Shown here: in pieces, positions 44,289-52,007 of the stretch | How the letters are laid out: each line of letters starts with the position of its first letter | How positions within the stretch are numbered: position 1 is the stretch's first letter | NCBI GenBank assembly: GCA_016125475.1 | Contig: WGLR01000036.1 | Coordinates: forward strand, 124,001-188,000 | Length of the DNA stretch: 64,000 nt | Direction of reading: 5' to 3' | From: Betaproteobacteria bacterium | GTDB lineage: Bacteria; Pseudomonadota; Gammaproteobacteria; Burkholderiales; Ga0077523 | The notes under the pieces: generated by a model | Databases searched by the model: none | Told to the model about the DNA's origin: nothing | What the model saw: the letters and a program-made list of their open reading frames with translations, nothing else | Translations under genes and position numbers: made by a program

Positions 44289-46993
44289 AGCGAAAGGATG
44301 CCTCCGCCGAGGATGGCCGGGCGCTCGTCAAGTCGGGGTACGAACGGTTCCAGAACGATGATCTAGACGGTGCGGCGGACGACTTCTCCGCGGCGTGCTC
44401 CGTCGATCCGGGAAACGCCGACGCACACTATCTGCTCGGGCTCGTCGCACTGCGACGCGGTGCGCCGCTCGACGGCCTGCGTCACGTCGATGCCGCGATC
44501 GCGCTGCAGCCGGACAATGCCTTCTTCCTCTATTCGCGGGCGGATGCCCTCAAGGTACTCGGCAAGACGTCCGAAGCGATCGACTGCCTGCGGCGGGCGC
44601 TGGTCCTCGATCCGAGCGACGTCAAGTGGTGGCTCGAACTCGGCTCGATGCTCGCGGACGCCGGCCGGGACGACGAAGCGCTCGACGCGTGGCGCGAGGT
44701 GGTCGCCCGCGATGGTTCGAACGTCGTGGCGCTCTGGGAATTCGGGCGCACCCTGAAGCGGGTCGGCCGCGACGACGAGTCGGCCGAGGCGCACGCCCGA
44801 GCAGAACGACTGGCATCCGCCTCGACCGACGCAACCTTCGATCTGGCGCTGCACGTGCAGAGCCGGTCACAGCACGAGGAAGCCGCCAGGCTCTACGGCA
44901 CCATACTCGAGGCCGATCCCGTGCATCGCGCGGCGCTCGCGAATCTCGGGGCACTCGAAACCGCTCGTGGCGACCACGCGCGAGCGCTGGAGCTGCTCGA
45001 GCGTGCCGTTGGGACGTATCCGGACTACGTGGAGGGCTGGATCAACCTGGCCACCGCATTGCGCCTGGTCGGACGGCTCGACGAGGCTCGGGACGCGCAC
45101 CTCCGCGCGCTCGAGATCACCCCGGCCTCGCGTGAACTGAAGATGGAGTACGCCACGACGCTCGATCTCATCGGCGAGCGTGCCCAGGCTGAAGCCGTGT
45201 TGCACGAGGTGATCGCGATGGAGCCCGGTGCGTCGCGACCGCATTACCTGCTCGGCCAGGTACTTCATGCGCAGGGACACTTCGACGAGGCCGAACTCGA
45301 ATTCCGGCGTGCCCACGAATGCGCGGGTGGTTCGTCGGAGGCCCTCATCGACCTGCTCATGGTCCAGATCAAGCTGGGGAGGCTGCGCGAGGCCGCCGTC
45401 GTGCTCGACGAAGTGCGCAAGCTGATGCCCGAAACGGCCCTCGCGTACAACAACATCGGGATCGCCCTCCAGACACTCAAGCGCCCGGACGAGGCGGAGG
45501 CAGCGCTCCGGCGCGCCGCCGAGATCGACCCGCTGACACCCGTCCCCCACGTGAACCTCGCCAACCTCCTGAATCTGGCGAACCGGTACACGGAATCCGA
45601 ATCGGCAGCGCGGCAGGCGCTCGAGCGCGATCCCAGCAATGCGGACGCGCTCGGCAACCTCTCCGTCTCGCTCAGCGCACAGGGCCGCCACGCCGAGAGC
45701 ATCGAGGTGATGCGGCGAATCGTCGCGATGCAGCCGGACAACGGGCAGGCGTGGAGCAATCTGCTGTTCACGCTCAACTACCGGGAAGACCTCGGTCCAC
45801 TCGAACTGCTCGACGAACACCGGGCATTCGACGGGCAGTTTGCACCACCGCCGGGCGAGGAACGCAGCTTCGAGGCATGGGACCGTCGTCCGGACCGCAA
45901 GCTGCGGATCGGGTACGTGTCTCCGGATTTTCGTCAGCACGTCGTGGCGTTTTTCTTCGAGCCACTGCTCGACCACCACGACCGCGATGCCTTCGAGGTG
46001 TTCTGCTATTACAACCACGCGGTCGCCGACTCCACGACCGGTCGCCTCAAGCAGAAGGCCGATTACTGGCGGGACATCGCGGCGCTCTCGGACGACGAGG
46101 TCGAGAGGATCATGCGCGAGGACCGACTCGACATCGCGGTCGACCTCGCCGGGCACACCGCGAAGAACCGTCTGACGGTGTTCGCGCGCCGCGTCGCGCC
46201 CGTCCAGGCGACGTGGCTCGGGTATCCGAACGGCACCGGGCTGCGAAATGTCGACTGGCGAATCACGGACGCGCACGCGGATCCGTCGCCGGAAACCGAC
46301 GCGCACTACGTGGAACGGCTGTGGCGTGTGCCCGACGCCTTTCTCGTCTATCGTCCGGCCGCCGACAGTCCCGAGGTCGTGCCGACTCCCTGCCTGTCCA
46401 CGGGACAGGTCACCTTCGGTGCGTTCAACAATTACGTGAAGGTCACCGACGAGATGCTCGCGGTCTGGGTGCGGATTCTCGAAGCCGTACCCGGTTCGCG
46501 CCTGCTCGTGAAGACGCTGGCCCTCGCGGACGAGCAGGTCCGCGATCTCGCCACGGAGCGGTTCGTCGCCGCGGGCGGAGACCCGAAGCGACTGGTGTTG
46601 CTGGGGCCCACCAAGACGTTTCGCGACCATCTCGCGACGTATGGTCAGGTGGACGTCGCGCTCGACACCTACCCCTATCACGGCACGACGACGACCTGCG
46701 AGGCGCTCTGGATGGGGGTGCCGGTCGTGACGCTCGCCGGCCGCCACCATGCCGCGCGCGTCGGCGTGAGCCTGCTCGCCGCCGTCGGCCTCCAGGAGAA
46801 TGTCGTTCATTCCACCGCGGAGTACGTGGACAGGGCCGTGCAACTCGCCGCGGACCCTGTTCGTCTCCAGGCGCTCCGGACGACCATTCGAAGTCGCGTC
46901 GAAGGATCGCCGCTCGTGGACGAACGGCGGTTCGCGGCGGCGATGAAGGACGCCTATCGCGGCATGTGGCGCGAATGGGTGCAGCCTCGCTGA
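44273..46993 (+). CDS. Large TPR O-GlcNAc-transferase-like glycosyltransferase (GT41), array gene 4
   Basis: The longest member, 906 residues, starting MFKWLKRKDAS. About twelve TPR units fill residues 15-510, an acceptor-binding superhelix of the size seen in eukaryotic OGT. The catalytic region has GYVSPDFRQHVVAFFFEP near 547, PVQATWLGYPNGTGLRNVDW, TFGAFNNYVKVTDEM, and TYPYHGTTTTCEALWMG near 800. Start chosen from the shared M-F/L-KW opening; the frame open to 44120 is out of phase with gene 3. Overlaps of 16 and 19 bases with its neighbours imply coupled translation. Confidence 0.9.
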   Translation: MFKWLKRKDASAEDGRALVKSGYERFQNDDLDGAADDFSAACSVDPGNADAHYLLGLVALRRGAPLDGLRHVDAAIALQPDNAFFLYSRADALKVLGKTSEAIDCLRRALVLDPSDVKWWLELGSMLADAGRDDEALDAWREVVARDGSNVVALWEFGRTLKRVGRDDESAEAHARAERLASASTDATFDLALHVQSRSQHEEAARLYGTILEADPVHRAALANLGALETARGDHARALELLERAVGTYPDYVEGWINLATALRLVGRLDEARDAHLRALEITPASRELKMEYATTLDLIGERAQAEAVLHEVIAMEPGASRPHYLLGQVLHAQGHFDEAELEFRRAHECAGGSSEALIDLLMVQIKLGRLREAAVVLDEVRKLMPETALAYNNIGIALQTLKRPDEAEAALRRAAEIDPLTPVPHVNLANLLNLANRYTESESAARQALERDPSNADALGNLSVSLSAQGRHAESIEVMRRIVAMQPDNGQAWSNLLFTLNYREDLGPLELLDEHRAFDGQFAPPPGEERSFEAWDRRPDRKLRIGYVSPDFRQHVVAFFFEPLLDHHDRDAFEVFCYYNHAVADSTTGRLKQKADYWRDIAALSDDEVERIMREDRLDIAVDLAGHTAKNRLTVFARRVAPVQATWLGYPNGTGLRNVDWRITDAHADPSPETDAHYVERLWRVPDAFLVYRPAADSPEVVPTPCLSTGQVTFGAFNNYVKVTDEMLAVWVRILEAVPGSRLLVKTLALADEQVRDLATERFVAAGGDPKRLVLLGPTKTFRDHLATYGQVDVALDTYPYHGTTTTCEALWMGVPVVTLAGRHHAARVGVSLLAAVGLQENVVHSTAEYVDRAVQLAADPVRLQALRTTIRSRVEGSPLVDERRFAAAMKDAYRGMWREWVQPR

Positions 46994-48828
46994 GGCGGCT
47001 GTTTGCGGCGCTGAGCGGGAGGCGGGCAGAGCCCGCCCCGGTCGAACTCATCCGTGGCGCACTCGAATGTCATCATCGGGGTGAGACGGATGCGGCGATC
47101 GACCTGCTCGATCGGGCGACCCGCATCGCGCCCGCTGATGCCGAAGCGTATTTCGTCCGGGGGCTGCTGCGCGACGAGGTCCGGCCCGGTGAGGGCGTCG
47201 ATGACATGCGGCTGGCGGTGCAGCGTTGTCCTGGCGTTTCGCGCTACCGGTTCGCACTCGGCGAGGCATTGCGACGCCAGGGGGCCTGCGGCGAGGCGAT
47301 CGACCAGTTCGAGGCCGGTGTCGACATCGACCCCGACGATCCCGAGCGATGGGCTCAACTCGGCGATCTCTGTCTCACTCTGGGCAGGTTTGTCGCCGCC
47401 GAAGGCTACGCGCGCCGGGCGCTGGACCTCGATTCCGGCAACGAGTGGGCGCTACACCTCGTCGGACAGGCCCTGCGGGCGCAGGGGCGGAGCGCCGATG
47501 CGCTGGAGACATTCCGGCTGCTCGCGTCCCGGGAACGGGACTTCGGAGACGGCGCGAAGTCCCTGCTGCTGACGTGTCACTACTCGGATGACGTCACGTG
47601 CGAACAGGCCTTCGAATGGCACCGCGAGTTCGCGGGGCGCCTGTCGCAGTGGGGGGCTCGAGGTGACGCCGGGGCGCCCTGGGAGGTGGCCCCTGCGGTT
47701 CTCGGTCATGCCCGCCGGATGCGTATCGGTTACGTTTCCCCGGACCTCGGGCAGCACGTCGTGAGCTTCTTTCTCGAGCCTGTCCTGCGTGCCCACGATC
47801 GGCGGGAGGTCGAGGTGTTCGTGTTCGACACGCGCAATCTCGCGGACGCGCAGACGGCTCGCATGCGGGATCTCGTCGAACACTGGCAGGTGGTGTCTCA
47901 CCTGGACGACGCAACCCTGGCGGAGACGATCCGCGCGTGCGAGCTCGACGCGGTCGTCGATCTGTCGGGACACACCGCCGGACAGAGGCTCGGTGTGTTC
48001 GCGCGACGTGTCGCGCCCGTTCAGCTGACCTGGCTCGGTTATCCCGGGACCACCGGCATCCCGGCGATCGACTACCGTCTCACCGACACCACGTGCGATC
48101 CCGTGGGCCTGACCGACGCGCTGCACACCGAGAAACTGTGGCGGCTGCCCGGGCCGTTTCTGTGTTACGGGCCAAGAGCCGACAGCCCGGCGTTGCGGAC
48201 GCATGCCCCTCGTGAGGCGCGCGGCTACGTGACGTTCGGCAGCTTTTCCAATTTCGCGAAGGTCAGCGACACGACGCTGCGGATGTGGGCGGACGTGCTC
48301 GCGCGTGTTCCCGCCGCGCGGTTGCTGCTCAAGTCCAGAGGGCTCGACGAGCCGTCGCTGGGCAGCCGACTGCGGGAGAGATTCGCGGCGCTAGGAGGGG
48401 ATGCGGCCCGACTCGACCTGGAAGGTTTTTCCGGGGGGCTGTCCGAGCACCTCGCCCGTTACGGCGATGTGGACATCGCGCTCGACACCTATCCCTACCA
48501 TGGCACGACGACGACCTGTGAAGCGCTCTGGATGGGGGTGCCGGTCGTGACACTTGCGGGACGGTCACATGTATCGCGTGTCGGCGCATCCCTGCTGGCG
48601 TCCGTCGGGCACGCGGAGTGGGTGGCGAGTTCGGCGGAGGAGTATGTCCGCATCGCGACCGCCCTTGCGACGGGCGCGCTCGAACTGCCTGTCGGTTCAC
48701 GTCTGCGCGAGCAGATGCGGCGGAGCCGCCTGTGTGATGGCGATCGGTTCACGCGTGCGCTCGAATCGGGAATCAGGCAGATGCTCGAGCAGACCAGTCG
48801 GGAGAGGGCGCGAGCGTCCGCGGACTGA
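46975..48828 (+). CDS. TPR O-GlcNAc-transferase-like glycosyltransferase (GT41), array gene 5
   Basis: A 617-residue protein starting MGAASLRRLFAAL at an ATG inside the end of gene 4 (19-base overlap). TPR repeats span about residues 25-190. Catalytic motifs are GYVSPDLGQHVVSFFLEP near 252, PVQLTWLGYPGTTGIPAIDY, TFGSFSNFAKVSDT, and TYPYHGTTTTCEALWMG near 505. It ends the plus-strand array and converges with a COG4627-type methyltransferase gene, 32 bases away. Confidence 0.89.
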   Translation: MGAASLRRLFAALSGRRAEPAPVELIRGALECHHRGETDAAIDLLDRATRIAPADAEAYFVRGLLRDEVRPGEGVDDMRLAVQRCPGVSRYRFALGEALRRQGACGEAIDQFEAGVDIDPDDPERWAQLGDLCLTLGRFVAAEGYARRALDLDSGNEWALHLVGQALRAQGRSADALETFRLLASRERDFGDGAKSLLLTCHYSDDVTCEQAFEWHREFAGRLSQWGARGDAGAPWEVAPAVLGHARRMRIGYVSPDLGQHVVSFFLEPVLRAHDRREVEVFVFDTRNLADAQTARMRDLVEHWQVVSHLDDATLAETIRACELDAVVDLSGHTAGQRLGVFARRVAPVQLTWLGYPGTTGIPAIDYRLTDTTCDPVGLTDALHTEKLWRLPGPFLCYGPRADSPALRTHAPREARGYVTFGSFSNFAKVSDTTLRMWADVLARVPAARLLLKSRGLDEPSLGSRLRERFAALGGDAARLDLEGFSGGLSEHLARYGDVDIALDTYPYHGTTTTCEALWMGVPVVTLAGRSHVSRVGASLLASVGHAEWVASSAEEYVRIATALATGALELPVGSRLREQMRRSRLCDGDRFTRALESGIRQMLEQTSRERARASAD

Positions 48829-48860
48829 TCCTGCCGATGCGACGACGCGCACCGGCGGAG

Positions 48861-49388
48861 TCAGGCGCGCCGGCGCGCGGTCACGTTGCAGCTGATCGGG
48901 ACACCCTTGAAGGTGTAGGTGCTCGTATCGTCGAAGAGGCCGAAATCGTCGACGCGCCGCACGTCCGTGAATCCCGCCGCGTCGAGATACATGCGCAGGA
49001 ATTCCTCGTTGAGGCCCGTCAGGTGGTAGTCGGACTCGTCCGTGTGGCCGCCGAACATCATCCTCATCACGAGCCAGCGGTCTTCGAGCGAGAGACTCTC
49101 CCGGAGCAGGAACATCTCCGCGAGGATGTCGAGGTCCGGGATGCTGACGTACAGCGTGCCATCCGGGTGCAGCACGCGACGCCATTCCTTCAGCACGTCG
49201 AGCAGCCGCTCCTCGGCGTAGTCGAAGTGTTCCAGGACATGCGAGGCATACAGGGCGTGGAACGACTCGCTGGCAAATTTCGAAAGGTCGGAGGCGTCAC
49301 CCACGTGATCCACTTCGGGCCGGGAACTCGCGTCCAGCACCTCCCAGCCATTGGTCCGGATGCGTCCACCAATGTGCAGTCTGCGCAT
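48861..49388 (-). CDS. Predicted SAM-dependent methyltransferase, COG4627 type
   Basis: A 175-residue protein of the group annotated as predicted SAM-dependent methyltransferases that open with a (K/R)LHIGG motif in place of a classical GxGxG loop. It has LHIGGRIRTNGWEVLDA, the DASDLSKF region, LYASHVLEHFDY, GTLYVSIPDLDIL, and a C-terminal FGLFDDTSTYTFKGVPISCN. Such genes often sit next to TPR glycosyltransferases or surface polysaccharide genes, as here. Its substrate is unknown; methylation of a glycan or glycoprotein is one possibility. It is 171 bases downstream of pilA on the same strand, beyond the pilA terminator. Confidence 0.85.
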   Translation of the reverse strand: MRRLHIGGRIRTNGWEVLDASSRPEVDHVGDASDLSKFASESFHALYASHVLEHFDYAEERLLDVLKEWRRVLHPDGTLYVSIPDLDILAEMFLLRESLSLEDRWLVMRMMFGGHTDESDYHLTGLNEEFLRMYLDAAGFTDVRRVDDFGLFDDTSTYTFKGVPISCNVTARRRA

Positions 49389-49509
49389 GTTGCTCGATCG
49401 TCTTGAACCAGGGGGCGCCGCGGCTGCGATGTGCCGTCGACGCGGAACTTGATCGGGGAGGAACGGGAGGATCGTCCGGGCCGTGAGGGCCGGAACGCCC
49501 TCCCAAAAT

Positions 49510-49538
49510 GCAGAAAGGAGGCCGAACCTCCTTTCTGC
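49510..49538 (-). terminator. Terminator of pilA
   Basis: A perfect 12-bp stem (49510-49521 with 49527-49538) and 5-base loop, followed on the minus strand by ATTTT. It lies 22 bases past the pilA stop codon. Confidence 0.8.
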
Positions 49539-49559
49539 TTCATGCCGACTCTGCCTTGC

Positions 49560-49991
49560 TTAGACTTTCGGCAGGTACTTGGAGGGAACGCTGCCGCTGA
49601 CCGTCCAGCGGTTGCCGGCGGCGTCACACGTCGAGGTCCAGACGATGTTCGAGCCGTTGACGGCCGAGTTGATGTTCTGCAGCACGACCGTGACCGTCCC
49701 GGAACCGGTGGCACCAGCGAACGTGACGCTCGTCACGTACTTGCCGGAGATGGCGGTGGCGTCCGGGAGGCCGGCGGTGGAGTTGGTCGTGACATCGGTA
49801 CCCAGCGTGCCCTCGGAACATGCCTGGCCTGCGGCGAGACGCGCCGGGTCGGACATGGAAACGGCTTCCTGGATCTTCGCGCGGATCGTGTAATCCTGAT
49901 ACGCGGGCAGCGCAACGGCGGCCAGAATACCGATGATCGCAACGACGATCATCAGTTCGATAAGAGTAAAACCTTGCTGGATACGCTTCAT
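49560..49991 (-). CDS. pilA: Type IV major pilin
   Basis: A 143-residue type IVa pilin. The short leader MKRIQQG is cut by PilD before Phe, and the conserved helix [20 protein letters not shown] follows with Glu5. The C-terminal part is rich in Ser, Thr, Gly and Ala and contains two cysteines (QACSEG and TSTCDAAG), probably the disulfide loop. It forms surface fibres for adhesion, motility or DNA uptake. The start at 49991 has an AGGAG site. Regulation by sigma-54 is predicted from the promoter at 50057-50071. Its Ser/Thr-rich head makes it a candidate acceptor for nearby glycosyltransferases. Confidence 0.95.
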   Translation of the reverse strand: MKRIQQGFTLIELMIVVAIIGILAAVALPAYQDYTIRAKIQEAVSMSDPARLAAGQACSEGTLGTDVTTNSTAGLPDATAISGKYVTSVTFAGATGSGTVTVVLQNINSAVNGSNIVWTSTCDAAGNRWTVSGSVPSKYLPKV

Positions 49992-50290
49992 CTCGAAAAA
50001 ACTCCTAGTGGCGGTTGGTACGAACACATTCGGGCTCTGTGCGAGAGCCATCGAACGCAAACGGCGTGCCAGTAAGAATTGCCTTACACCCACTGTCGCC
50101 GGGCAAAACACTTTCGCGAAAAAGGGGTGGGGCGGAGCCGGCCGCCTGCCGGCCATTGGCCCGAAATTCGGGCCGTGTTCCGGGTCTTCCGGTCCTGACA
50201 GGCTGTCCGGGCCGGTCATGGTGACAATCTTCAGCAGCACCGGCGGCACTCCCCACGGCGCAGAAGTCAATTCGTGACGATTTCCGTCAG
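49992..50290. other. pilA upstream region
   Basis: About 300 bases between the HD-GYP gene end and pilA. It contains the sigma-54 promoter and, just upstream, gtaaggcaattcttac (50072-50087 region), a small inverted repeat that could be an activator site. The remainder shows no gene. Confidence 0.5.
50057..50071 (-). promoter_or_regulatory. Sigma-54 promoter of pilA
   Basis: Minus-strand TGGCACGCCGTTTGC matches the RpoN consensus TGGCACG-N4-TTGC exactly, with correct -24/-12 spacing. Transcription would start near 50046, giving a leader of about 54 bases before the pilA ATG. PilR-type activation is expected for such a promoter; no pilS/pilR genes are in the window. Confidence 0.85.
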
Positions 50291-51955
50291 TCAGGCCGAG
50301 AACCCGGGAATCGTTACCGGATCCACGTCGTCGATCTGTTCCGGATCCAGAAACTGTCGCGCGTAGCGGAGATAGACACGCTCGCGCACGAAGATGTCGA
50401 ACAGGTCCGGATCGATGTGGCCGTTCAGCCTGAACCGCCCCAGAATGCCGAGCGACTCCGTCAGGGTCTTCCCTTTCTTGTAGGGACGGTCCTTCGCGGT
50501 GAGCGCCTCGAAGATGTCGGCGATCCCCATGATGCGTGCCTGCACCGACATCTGCTCGCGAAGCAGCCCGCGCGGGTAGCCCTTTCCGTCCATGCGCTCG
50601 TGGTGGCCGCCGGCGTATTCCGGCACGTTGTGGAGATGCTTCGGCCAGGGCAGGGCTTCGAGCATCTTGATCGTGACTTCGATGTGGTGGTTGATGATGT
50701 GGCGCTCCCGGGCGGTCAGCGTGCCGGCGCGAATCGTCAGATTCTCGACTTCGTCGGGCGAGAGGAACGGCTGAATCGAACCGTCAGGCCCGCGCCACGT
50801 GTACTTCCGGGCGATCTCGCCGATGCGCGCCTGGCTTTCGGGCAGCATCGCTTCCGAGCCGACGTTCGCTGCTCTGACGGATTCACGGTCGTCGTCGATC
50901 TCGCGCAGGCGACGCGAGAACGACTGCTCCAGGGCGGCGAGATCTGCCGTGTGGCCGGCAGCCTCTGCCGAGAGGCGCGCGCGCAGCATCTCGATCTCGG
51001 CGTCCCGCCGCACGACTTCGAAGCGTGTGTCCACGAGGTCGATCCTGTCGAAGATCGTCTGCAGTTTCGTGGCCTTGTCGACGACGTGCACGGGTGTGGT
51101 GACCTTTCCGCAGTCGTGAAGGAGGCCCGCGATCTTCAGTTCGTAGCGGTCCTTCTCGGTCATCTTCCAGTCCGCGAGCGGGCCGGATTTCGTGTCGTGC
51201 ACGGCTTCGGCAAGCATCATCGTGAGCACGGGTACACGCTCGCAGTGCCCCCCGGTGTAGGGGGACTTGTCGTCGATCGCTTCGTTGATCAGGTTGATGA
51301 ACGACTCGAACAGCTCCTCGAGCTGGGTGATCAGGAGGCGATTCGTGAGCGCGACGGCCGCCTGGGACGCGAGGGACTCGGCGAGTTGCCGGTCGGCCGC
51401 GCTGAACGGAACGATGGCGCCGGTTTCACGATCCTTGGCATTGATCAGCTGAAGCACGCCGATGATCTGATTCTCGTGGTTCTTCATCGGCACGGTCAGG
51501 AAGGATTTCGAGCGGTAGCCGGTGTGGCGGTCGAAGTCCTTCGTGCCCGAAAAGTCGAACCCTTCCGCGGAATAGGCATCCGCGATATTGACCGTCCGGT
51601 CTCTCAGCACGCTGAACGCCACGACCATGGAGGTGTTCTCGTGCCCGGATTCGTCACGGAGCCGGATCGGATCGAACGGGATCGGCCGGCCGGTCGTGCC
51701 CCCCATCGCGATCCCGAGCGCCTCGTTGCGGATGATCTCGAAGTGCAGCAGGTTCTCGTCCGCCGCGTGGCGACGGTAGAGCGTACCGCCCTCGGCGTTG
51801 GTGATCTTCTTCGCGGCCAGGAGGATGGCTTCGAGCAGCGCCGAAATGTCCCGTTCACGGGAGAGCGCGATGCCGATCCCGTTCAGTTCCTCGAGCCGCT
51901 GAAGCAGGTCTGCTGTCGCGATGTCCCCGTCTGTGGGCGGTGCCTCTTCGGACAC
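50291..51955 (-). CDS. GAF - HD-GYP protein, predicted c-di-GMP phosphodiesterase
   Basis: A 554-residue protein with a GAF domain at about residues 20-195 and an HD-GYP domain from about 215. The HD motif is HDCGK near 280 and the GYP motif is [11 protein letters not shown] near 447, both intact. About 165 residues separate them, far more than the usual 60 or so. The insert includes a charged coiled-coil-like stretch ([20 protein letters not shown]). HD-GYP proteins cleave c-di-GMP and often control pili. The gene lies 52 bases after the pilus ATPase gene and 300 before pilA, the last member of the signalling block. Confidence 0.9.
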   Translation of the reverse strand: MSEEAPPTDGDIATADLLQRLEELNGIGIALSRERDISALLEAILLAAKKITNAEGGTLYRRHAADENLLHFEIIRNEALGIAMGGTTGRPIPFDPIRLRDESGHENTSMVVAFSVLRDRTVNIADAYSAEGFDFSGTKDFDRHTGYRSKSFLTVPMKNHENQIIGVLQLINAKDRETGAIVPFSAADRQLAESLASQAAVALTNRLLITQLEELFESFINLINEAIDDKSPYTGGHCERVPVLTMMLAEAVHDTKSGPLADWKMTEKDRYELKIAGLLHDCGKVTTPVHVVDKATKLQTIFDRIDLVDTRFEVVRRDAEIEMLRARLSAEAAGHTADLAALEQSFSRRLREIDDDRESVRAANVGSEAMLPESQARIGEIARKYTWRGPDGSIQPFLSPDEVENLTIRAGTLTARERHIINHHIEVTIKMLEALPWPKHLHNVPEYAGGHHERMDGKGYPRGLLREQMSVQARIMGIADIFEALTAKDRPYKKGKTLTESLGILGRFRLNGHIDPDLFDIFVRERVYLRYARQFLDPEQIDDVDPVTIPGFSA

Positions 51956-52007
51956 GGTTTCTCCCGATCGCTGTCGGGCCGACGGCTGGACCGCGGGCCC
52001 GGGTGAG

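Noticed and set aside
45319-46974. Upstream extension of the fifth glycosyltransferase frame
   Set aside because: It is the out-of-phase reading of gene 4; the real start is the ATG at 46975.
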